Shown: one piece after another, positions 57,747 to 64,000 of the stretch | Layout of the letters: each line of letters starts with the position of its first letter | How positions within the stretch are numbered: position 1 is the stretch's first letter | Origin: Leeia speluncae | GTDB taxonomy: Bacteria; Pseudomonadota; Gammaproteobacteria; Burkholderiales; Leeiaceae | Length of the DNA stretch: 64,000 nucleotides | NCBI RefSeq assembly: GCF_020564625.1 | Contig: NZ_JAJBZT010000003.1 | Location: 124,001-188,000, forward strand | Direction: 5' to 3' | Notes under the pieces: generated by a model | Seen by the model: the letters and a program-made list of their open reading frames with translations, nothing else | Told to the model about the DNA's origin: nothing | Database searches by the model: none | Program-made: the position numbers and the translations under genes

Positions 57747-58637
57747 GTGGAAACAAACAAAGGTTCATCGAACCGATGGCTAGGTTTTGTCTTAATACTG
57801 ATTTCAGCCGCCAGTTTTGGGAGCATGGCACTTTTTGCCAACTTAGCTTACCAAGCAGGCACATCTCCTACTAGTCTTCTCATTTTGCGCTTTAGCATTG
57901 CGGCACTTCTTATGTTGCCAATTGTGATTTGGCGTGGTGCAAAATTTCCCCCGCGCAAGCATCTATTTGGCTATATGTTCATGGGGGCGGTTTTATACAC
58001 CTTACAAGCTCAATCATATTTTACCGCGCTAAAGTACGCCTCTAGCGGCTTAGTTGCGCTATTACTTTATACATTCCCTGTGATGGTCACTTTACTCGTA
58101 GCGGTGCTTGGCTGGGAAAAACTCACAAAAGATAGAGTCCTACCGCTCTTTATTTCGATTATTGGCACCGCACTCACCTTAGGGCAGATTAACGGCTCTG
58201 CCTTAGGCATTTTGCTGTCTCTTTCTGCTGCCGTTTCTTATGCAGTGTATATCGTCATGGGCAGTCGCTTAAAAGGGGACTCGATGATGGGCACGCTGAT
58301 TATTTTGGTAACGGCAGGCATTACTAATTCGATGCTATCGCTAAATGCAGGGTTTCAACCGCCACAAACCACGGTAGGTTGGACGGCGGTTTTTGCACTA
58401 GCCGCGATTGGCACTGTCCTTGCGGTTTCTACCTTTTTTATCGGCATGCGCTACACAGGACCTGGCCAAGCCTCAATTTTGTCGACCTTCGAACCGGTGA
58501 TGACCATTGCGCTAGGCAGCCTTTTCTTGAATGAATCGTTTAGTAAGCAACAAATGCTAGGCGGGCTCTTTGTTTTGGTTGCGGTTGTCTTACTTGCAAA
58601 AGCGAAACCAGCAGAAAAACTTGCCACTATTCAGTAA
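57747..58637 (+). CDS. EamA/DMT family transporter
   Basis: Inner-membrane transporter of about 296 residues with ten hydrophobic helices arranged as two EamA repeats of five. Family features include the first-repeat segments FGSMALFANLAYQAGTSPTSLLILRF and ALKYASSGLVALLLYTFPVMVTL, and in the second repeat STFEPVMTIALGSLFLNE. Substrate unknown; members export amino acids, nucleosides or other metabolites. GTG 57747 has AGAGG five bases upstream and is preferred. Divergent from a LysR gene. Confidence 0.9.
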   Translation: METNKGSSNRWLGFVLILISAASFGSMALFANLAYQAGTSPTSLLILRFSIAALLMLPIVIWRGAKFPPRKHLFGYMFMGAVLYTLQAQSYFTALKYASSGLVALLLYTFPVMVTLLVAVLGWEKLTKDRVLPLFISIIGTALTLGQINGSALGILLSLSAAVSYAVYIVMGSRLKGDSMMGTLIILVTAGITNSMLSLNAGFQPPQTTVGWTAVFALAAIGTVLAVSTFFIGMRYTGPGQASILSTFEPVMTIALGSLFLNESFSKQQMLGGLFVLVAVVLLAKAKPAEKLATIQ

Positions 58638-58764
58638 TACTGAATAAAAGCTGTTTGATTTCCGCTGCGAGATTCGTGCATTTGCGGTTAAAATAGCGTC
58701 CAATTAGAGAAATTGTAGGCAATCATTGCGGCTCACTTCATGGTGAACTCGGGAAAGGCGTAGC

Positions 58765-60414
58765 ATGGAACGTGAATATATGGACTACGACGTTGTTGTC
58801 GTAGGGGGCGGACCTTCTGGTTTGTCTGCAGCTATTCGATTAAAACAACTTGCCAATGAAAAAGGGCAAGAGTTGTCGGTGGTTGTACTAGAAAAGGGTT
58901 CCGAAATTGGCGCGCACATTCTTTCTGGCGCCATTATGGACCCGAAAGCGCTGACCGAATTGATTCCAGACTGGAAAGAAAAAGGTGCCCCTTTAAATGC
59001 CGCGGTGACGGAAGATCGTTTTTTCTTCTTAACCGAAACAGAATCAATGCGCACGCCAAATTGGCTGCTTCCTTCTACGCTGCATAACGATGGCAACTAT
59101 ATTGTCAGCCTTGGTAACGTCTGTCGCTGGTTAGCACAAGAGGCTGAAGCCCTTGGCGTTGAGATTTTCCCAGGTTTTACTGCTTCGCAAGTGCTATTTG
59201 ATAACGAAGGCACGACTGTACGTGGCGTAATTACTGGCGACATGGGTGTAGCGAAAGATGGCAGCGAAAAAGCAGAATACACCCCAGGAATGGAACTTCG
59301 CGGCAAGTACACTTTATTTGCAGAAGGCTGTCGTGGCCATTTAGGCAAACAACTGATCAAACAGTTTGGTCTAGACGAAGGCAAGGACGCACAGTCTTAC
59401 AGCATTGGTATTAAAGAATTGTGGGACATTGACCCAGCCAAACATCAAGAAGGCTTGGCGATTCATACGGCTGGCTGGCCACTCAGTACCGACACATATG
59501 GCGGCAGCTTTTTATACCATGCAGAAAATAATCAAGTTTCCATTGGGATTGTCGTTGGTCTAGGTTACAGCAACCCTTACCTATCTCCATTTGAAGAATT
59601 CCAACGCTTAAAGCAACATCCTGAAATTCGCCAATATTTAGAAGGTGGCCGTCGCGTTGCGTATGGTGCACGTGCGATCGTGACGGGGGGTATTCAAGCC
59701 TTGCCAAAACTAACCTTCCCTGGTGGCGCGCTAGTGGGTGACGATGCGGGCTTCTTGAACGTACCACGCATTAAGGGTAGCCACGCAGCAATTAAGAGTG
59801 GCATGCTGGCAGCTGAAGCTGCATTTGACGCACTCGTTGCCGAACGCAGCCAAGATGAGCTAACCGCATACGCAAGTAGTTTTGAAAGCAGCTGGTTAGC
59901 AGACGAGCTACACAAAGCTCGTAACTTCAAACCATGGATGAGTAAAGGTGGTTTGTGGTGGGGCACTTTGTTGGCGGGCATGGACCAGAAATTATTTGGT
60001 GGCAATGCCCCTTGGACATTGCACAACACAAAACCAGATAGTGCAAAATTAAAACCAGCTGGCCAATGTGATCGAATTAACTATCCAAAACCGGATGGCA
60101 AAATTTCTTTTGATCGTCTCTCTTCTGTGTTCCTTTCAAACACCAACCATGAAGAAGATCAGCCTTGCCATCTCACCTTAAAAGATAGCAATGCGCCGAT
60201 TGCACATAACCTAGCCGTTTACGATGCACCAGAACAACGTTACTGCCCTGCTGGCGTATATGAAATTGTGGCGGAAGAAGGTAAATCACCTAGATTGCAA
60301 ATCAACGCGCAAAACTGCGTGCATTGCAAAACCTGTGATATTAAAGACCCGAGTCAAAATATTAATTGGATAGTGCCGGAGGGTGGTGGTGGCCCTAACT
60401 ATCCAAACATGTAA
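58765..60414 (+). CDS. Electron transfer flavoprotein-ubiquinone oxidoreductase (ETF-QO)
   Basis: Passes electrons from ETF, reduced by fatty-acid and amino-acid dehydrogenases, to ubiquinone. 549 residues, the usual length. FAD-binding VVVVGGGPSGLSAAIRLKQL opens the protein. The C-terminal [4Fe-4S] module is complete, with cysteines in RYCPAGVYE and NCVHCKTCDIKDPSQNINW, ending GGGGPNYPNM. It is monocistronic between its own start region and a strong terminator. The ETF subunit genes are not in this window. Confidence 0.97.
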   Translation: MEREYMDYDVVVVGGGPSGLSAAIRLKQLANEKGQELSVVVLEKGSEIGAHILSGAIMDPKALTELIPDWKEKGAPLNAAVTEDRFFFLTETESMRTPNWLLPSTLHNDGNYIVSLGNVCRWLAQEAEALGVEIFPGFTASQVLFDNEGTTVRGVITGDMGVAKDGSEKAEYTPGMELRGKYTLFAEGCRGHLGKQLIKQFGLDEGKDAQSYSIGIKELWDIDPAKHQEGLAIHTAGWPLSTDTYGGSFLYHAENNQVSIGIVVGLGYSNPYLSPFEEFQRLKQHPEIRQYLEGGRRVAYGARAIVTGGIQALPKLTFPGGALVGDDAGFLNVPRIKGSHAAIKSGMLAAEAAFDALVAERSQDELTAYASSFESSWLADELHKARNFKPWMSKGGLWWGTLLAGMDQKLFGGNAPWTLHNTKPDSAKLKPAGQCDRINYPKPDGKISFDRLSSVFLSNTNHEEDQPCHLTLKDSNAPIAHNLAVYDAPEQRYCPAGVYEIVAEEGKSPRLQINAQNCVHCKTCDIKDPSQNINWIVPEGGGGPNYPNM

Positions 60415-60440
60415 TCTGACGTTGATTCGTTGAAAAACAA

Positions 60441-60474
60441 AAAGCCTGCAAGTGACCAACCTGCAGGCTTTTTT
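60441..60474. terminator. Bidirectional terminator after ETF-QO
   Basis: AAAGCCTGCA and TGCAGGCTTT are perfect inverted copies around an 11-base loop, followed by a T run. Serves the convergent genes on both sides. Confidence 0.9.
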
Positions 60475-60492
60475 ATGTGTTGGCGTTGGCAA

Positions 60493-61266
60493 TTATTTTT
60501 TGTTAGCTTGAATGTCTAAATCGGCAAAGCCAGGAACAATGGCTTGCATCGTGAGCATAAAGGTCTTTTGCATATTAATTCGCTGCATTCCTTCATGTAA
60601 TTTTCTTTTATATTGTTGCCCACGTGGATTTTTCTGGAAGATCAGATAGACAGGCTTTTCTTCTACGATCTGTCCTTGGAATTCGAGTTTTGTCGTGTTT
60701 ACGCCCGGCTCTTTTGAGAACTGTTGGTAGTAGGCAAAGACATACCTATCGATTAACGCCATATCAATCCGCCCTGCGGCAAGTTTTACCAGATTGTTTT
60801 CATCTGAAACCGCTAAGTCTAGGTTTGGGTCTCCCGCATTTAAGCGGCGATCAAACGCTGGCGTGTTAACATAGCCCTTCACCAAACCCACTCTGTAGTT
60901 GGCAAGTTCTTGTTCATCTTTCCACTGGATGATGCGATGAGTCGTTTTTGCAAAACCAATATGGCTTAAGGCAATTTGGTCTGAGAGATAACCATTTTTG
61001 CTACGCTCTGCTGAATAATAAGCAGGCATGTAACCAATGTATTTTCGGTTTTGCGAGCCATCTTTGACTGTTCGTTGCCAAGGTAGAAAATCATACTTTA
61101 CCTCCACCCCGACTGATCGAAATGCTTCCGTCACCACCGCGGCAGCTGCACCTTGTGATGGTAATGCAGCCCCCATATATGGCGGCCATTCTGTGCCCGC
61201 GACCCAAACAGTTTCCGCCCCAGAAACCGTGGCTAGCAGCAATAAACTCCAAGCAAACCTTAGCAT
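60493..61266 (-). CDS. Periplasmic solute-binding protein, family 3
   Basis: Exported binding protein of about 257 residues. ATG 61266 opens a signal peptide (MLRFAWSLLLLATVSGAE) and has AAAGG upstream; the frame extends 15 codons further. The mature part starts VWVAGTEWPPYMG, like amino-acid-binding proteins of the SBP_bac_3 family, and KLAAGRIDMALIDRYVF is the typical second-lobe segment. No permease genes adjoin it, so it may be an orphan receptor subunit or a sensor-type protein. The ligand is unknown. Confidence 0.82.
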   Translation of the reverse strand: MLRFAWSLLLLATVSGAETVWVAGTEWPPYMGAALPSQGAAAAVVTEAFRSVGVEVKYDFLPWQRTVKDGSQNRKYIGYMPAYYSAERSKNGYLSDQIALSHIGFAKTTHRIIQWKDEQELANYRVGLVKGYVNTPAFDRRLNAGDPNLDLAVSDENNLVKLAAGRIDMALIDRYVFAYYQQFSKEPGVNTTKLEFQGQIVEEKPVYLIFQKNPRGQQYKRKLHEGMQRINMQKTFMLTMQAIVPGFADLDIQANKK

Positions 61267-61368
61267 GCTTGACCTTTCTTTTTTAATTTTCACCGAGGAT
61301 AAAAATAGCAAGAAGTCCGGTCAAGCATTATTCATGTTTCTGTCACAAAAAATACAACAGAATAGAAA

Positions 61369-62400
61369 TTATTTACCTTCAAACCCTAGCAAAACATTGA
61401 CAGCATTTACACCAATGTCTTCAACTGCGTAGCCTCCCTCCATCACAAACAGGGTTGGAGAAGCAATTTCTGCAATCATCTTACCCATGGTCAGATAATC
61501 ACTATTTTCTAGTTTGAATTGGCTGATCGGATCATCCTTGAAAGTATCTACCCCCAACGACACCACCACCGCATCTGGTGCGTAAGCTTGTATTTTACGA
61601 ATACCGTCTGCTAGTGCTTGCTCGTACATTGGCCATGCAGCGCCGTGAGGCAAAGGATAGTTATGATTAAAGCCAAAACCTGGCCCTGCGCCATATTCAT
61701 CGGCAAACCCTAAGAAGTGCGGATACTCCACCATTGGGTCGCCATGAATGGAAACAAACATCACGTCTGCACGATCATAGAAAATACTTTGCGTGCCGTT
61801 TCCGTGGTGGTAATCCACATCTAAGATGGCAACTTTCTTGGCGCCGCGATCAAGCAAGGCTTGTGCTGCAATGGCTGCATTATTGAGATAGCAGTATCCG
61901 CCCATATAATCTGCTGCGGCATGATGGCCTGGTGGACGGCACAGCGCAAAAGCCGACTTCGCACCATTGGCCACTTCTTGCATGGCGGTCATGGCCACAT
62001 TAGCACTTTGACGAATCGCCTCCCATGTACCCGCCGTGATTGGCACGCCGGCGTCCATCGCAAAGTAGCCCAATTTGCCATCAATATCTGCCGGGATACG
62101 ATCGGTACGTAAACCGCGTACCGGCCAAACAAGAGGCAATGCATCATGCGAACGACCGAGTGCACTCCACTCTTTCCAAGCATTTTCTAAGAATTCGACA
62201 TAAGCAGCGGAATGCACGCGTAGTAGCGGAGATTGACCAAACTCATCAGGACCACGCACTTCACCAAGCCCAACCGCCTTGACCCGGTCGAGTACCATGT
62301 CTGCACGACTTGGTTTCTCGAAACAAGGCTGCATTTTGCCATCCATTAATTCGGCTTGGCCGTAATGCAAACGATGTGTATCACTGTAAATGGTTAGCAC
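61369..62400 (-). CDS. Histone deacetylase family protein, acetylpolyamine amidohydrolase-like
   Basis: Zinc hydrolase of 343 residues with the HDAC fold. The active-site features are present: RPPGHHAAADYMGGYCYLNN (tandem His), DVDYHHGNGTQ (zinc Asp and His), GVDTFKDDP (zinc Asp) and MEGGYAVEDIGVN. Bacterial members of this class (AphA/AphB-like) remove acetyl groups from polyamines. The polyamine-type transporter genes upstream on the same strand, about 150 bases away, support that role, but a terminator lies between, so it is probably a separate transcript. Confidence 0.88.
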   Translation of the reverse strand: MLTIYSDTHRLHYGQAELMDGKMQPCFEKPSRADMVLDRVKAVGLGEVRGPDEFGQSPLLRVHSAAYVEFLENAWKEWSALGRSHDALPLVWPVRGLRTDRIPADIDGKLGYFAMDAGVPITAGTWEAIRQSANVAMTAMQEVANGAKSAFALCRPPGHHAAADYMGGYCYLNNAAIAAQALLDRGAKKVAILDVDYHHGNGTQSIFYDRADVMFVSIHGDPMVEYPHFLGFADEYGAGPGFGFNHNYPLPHGAAWPMYEQALADGIRKIQAYAPDAVVVSLGVDTFKDDPISQFKLENSDYLTMGKMIAEIASPTLFVMEGGYAVEDIGVNAVNVLLGFEGK

Positions 62401-62453
62401 GAGTATCTCCTGTTATTTGGCATGCTATCCCGGGGGATCCGGAAATTTTGGGT

Positions 62454-62493
62454 AAAAAAGACCCTATGCCACTTCTCAAGGAAGTTCATAGGG
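62454..62493 (-). terminator. Intrinsic terminator after the polyamine-binding protein gene
   Basis: On the minus strand CCCTATG pairs with CATAGGG and an inner ACTTC with GAAGT, followed by TCTTTTTT. It lies 56 bases past the binding-protein stop and should end the transporter transcript. A run of eight C occurs nearby at 62528-62535. Confidence 0.8.
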
Positions 62494-62548
62494 AATGTAT
62501 TCGTCAAATGGGAGGCGGTTATATTCGCCCCCCCCAATCTTCCGTGGC

Positions 62549-63583
62549 TTACTTTTTCAGTTTCGTCCACACTTTGTCACGAAGTGCCAACGCTTTTGGT
62601 GAGCACACTTTATTTGGAACAAATCGGCTCTTATAAGCAGCAGGGGTATTCACCGCTGGGTCAGAGCGTAGCGATTCATCCATAAATTTATCAGCGCCTT
62701 TAATGGCGTTGTTGTAGCCAGTAAAGTTTGATGCAAGTGCAATGTTTTCTGGTGCCATCATCCAGTTCAGGAATTTCAAGGCGTTGTCTTTGTTCTTCGC
62801 ACCTTTTGGAATGGCGAAGTTATCGTTCCAGAACGGCATACCTTCTTGCGGATACACGAAGACCGCTGACTTTAGCTTTTCTTTGGTTCGGTGAGCGGCA
62901 CCATTCCATTGGTGATGCATAATCACCTCTTTGGCTTGCATGCGCTCAATCGTGCCGTCTGAGTTATACATCGCCAACATTGGTTTTTGTTTCATTAGAA
63001 CGTCTAAGACCTTCTGTGCTTGTTTTGGATCTTCGGTACATTGATCAATCTTCAGGTACAGAGAGGCCGCCACAAACATGTCATTCATGTCATTTAATGC
63101 CACCACTTGGCCTTTTAGCGCTGCTGGTGGCTCGAAGAATGATTTCCAGCTTTCAGGCAATTTGCCACCTGGCACGCGCGCAGAATCATAAGTAAAGCCA
63201 GTTACCCCCCACATATATGGCGCACTGTAAGAACGGGTTGGGTCAAAAAATGGTTTGTTCAGTGGCGCTGTCACATTTTTGAAGTTAGGTAACTTATTGA
63301 CTTCCACCTTATCCAGCAGCCCTTCAGCAATCATGATTTTCACCATGTAGTCTGAAGGAACGATCACATCGTAACCGGTTGCACCCGCTTTGAGCTTGGC
63401 TAACAGCGACTCGTTGCTGTCATAAACATCCAGATTCACTTTGACACCGGTGTCTTTCTCAAACTTTTTCAGTAGGTCTAGCGGGATATAATCTGACCAG
63501 TTATAGAGGTTTAGCTCTCCACCGGCATGCACCATACCCGACACCATTGAGCCAACCAGCAAGGCAATCACACGACGTTTCAT
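62549..63583 (-). CDS. Polyamine ABC transporter periplasmic binding protein (PotD/PotF type)
   Basis: Exported binding protein of 344 residues with signal peptide MKRRVIALLVGSMVSGMVHA. The mature part starts GELNLYNWSDYIPLDLLKKF, a strong PotD/PotF signature, followed by GYDVIVPSDYMV and WGVTGFTYDS. It should bind spermidine and/or putrescine in the periplasm. It follows the permease gene by 51 bases on the same strand. Confidence 0.93.
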   Translation of the reverse strand: MKRRVIALLVGSMVSGMVHAGGELNLYNWSDYIPLDLLKKFEKDTGVKVNLDVYDSNESLLAKLKAGATGYDVIVPSDYMVKIMIAEGLLDKVEVNKLPNFKNVTAPLNKPFFDPTRSYSAPYMWGVTGFTYDSARVPGGKLPESWKSFFEPPAALKGQVVALNDMNDMFVAASLYLKIDQCTEDPKQAQKVLDVLMKQKPMLAMYNSDGTIERMQAKEVIMHHQWNGAAHRTKEKLKSAVFVYPQEGMPFWNDNFAIPKGAKNKDNALKFLNWMMAPENIALASNFTGYNNAIKGADKFMDESLRSDPAVNTPAAYKSRFVPNKVCSPKALALRDKVWTKLKK

Positions 63584-63634
63584 TTCTCTCTCCTCAAGTA
63601 AATCACTCGATAAAAACGATAATCAACAGACTTT

Positions 63635-64000
63635 CTACTGGCGAGCTTTACCCACCAACCAAGACAACAGAACAAAAGCGATTGAAACTAGCAGCATCAT
63701 GGCGGAAATCGCATTTACTTCTGGCGTGATGCCCATGCGAATCATGCCGAAGATATACACGGGTAGTGTTGTAGCGCCCGCACCTGCAACAAAAAAGGTA
63801 ATCACAAAATCATCTAGCGAAATAATGAATGCCAACATGGCACCCGACACAATGCCTGGCATTAATAGCGGAAAAGTAATTCGCCAAAAGGTAATCCAAG
63901 GGGTGGCATACAAATCAGCAGCCGCCTCTTTATAACGCGGGTCCATCCCTTCTAACCTTGCACGAATCGGCATATAGGCAAACGGGATGCAAAATACCGT
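63635..64000 (-). CDS. Polyamine ABC transporter permease (PotC/PotI type), N-terminus cut by window
   Basis: The open frame continues past the window edge, so only the last 121 codons are seen. The binding-protein-dependent permease signature is intact: EGMDPRYKEAAADLYATPWITFWRITFPLLMPGI (EAA loop, cytosolic contact with the ATPase), followed by hydrophobic helices and SLDDFVITFFVAG, which is typical of PotC/PotI. Upstream genes (PotB/PotA partners) lie outside the window. Confidence 0.93.
   Translation of the reverse strand, partial: TVFCIPFAYMPIRARLEGMDPRYKEAAADLYATPWITFWRITFPLLMPGIVSGAMLAFIISLDDFVITFFVAGAGATTLPVYIFGMIRMGITPEVNAISAMMLLVSIAFVLLSWLVGKARQ

Noticed and set aside
62429-62442. 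Polylinker-like string CCCGGGGGATCCGG
   Set aside because: Adjacent SmaI- and BamHI-like sites look like vector, but the flanking sequence is ordinary intergenic DNA with a terminator and no vector backbone.
62528-62535. Run of eight C as a possible phase-variation tract
   Set aside because: It lies after the stop of the binding-protein gene, outside coding sequence and not in a promoter spacer.

Overview
The window reads as the chromosome of a Gram-negative betaproteobacterium of moderate GC content. The evidence is a complete ISC iron-sulfur operon, a beta/gamma-type RpoH, LolCD lipoprotein export, an AcrAB/OprM-type efflux system and an ETF:ubiquinone oxidoreductase. A Gcr-like membrane protein, a family named from Neisseria, hints at the Neisseriales side, but that is inference. 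Nearly all genes are housekeeping or ordinary accessory genes. I saw no tRNA, rRNA, IS element, prophage or CRISPR array. No gene-free stretch exceeds 300 bases.

Layout. 1-3.0 kb: a two-component pair (NarL-type regulator cut by the window edge, and a kinase with a periplasmic solute-binding sensor). 3.1-8.9 kb: iscR-iscS-iscU-iscA-hscB-[212 bp gap]-hscA-fdx-iscX, with a strong promoter overlapped by an IscR type-1-like site. 8.9-20.6 kb: dedA, yajC-secD-secF, a Gcr-like membrane protein, an M16 peptidase, tgt and a YegD-like Hsp70, all on the minus strand. 20.7-23.5 kb: rlmJ and small secreted proteins of unknown role. 23.6-25.5 kb: rubrerythrin, rubredoxin and a rubredoxin reductase-like flavoprotein, a complete electron chain for peroxide reduction. 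25.8-35.6 kb: mutS, two tandem DUF1631 paralogues and a membrane GGDEF/EAL protein. 35.6-40.5 kb: a 41-residue membrane peptide gene outside the usual ORF size cut-off, a 2OG-Fe(II) oxygenase, tlyA, an RsuA-family pseudouridine synthase and a Ser/Thr kinase-HDOD-GAF fusion. 40.6-47.2 kb: a three-gene RND efflux operon with a divergent TetR regulator. 47.2-53.7 kb: lolD-lolC, a UbiA-family prenyltransferase, ftsE-ftsX, ftsY and rsmD. 53.7-58.7 kb: a 4Fe-4S ferredoxin, rpoH, a Sco1-like lipoprotein, a degenerate 6-phosphogluconate dehydrogenase-like protein, a LysR regulator and an EamA transporter. 58.7-64 kb: ETF:ubiquinone oxidoreductase, a solute-binding protein, an acetylpolyamine amidohydrolase-like deacetylase and a polyamine ABC transporter cut by the window edge.

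The most notable signals are regulatory. A perfect CIRCE element (HrcA operator) lies upstream of rpoH, which would place the heat-shock sigma factor under the HrcA repressor. A TetR-type operator lies inside the promoter of the 41-residue membrane peptide and shares a half-site with the operator-like palindrome of the efflux operon. Hairpins stand at both internal junctions of yajC-secD-secF. The tandem DUF1631 genes next to a c-di-GMP enzyme are the best candidate for a poorly described functional unit.
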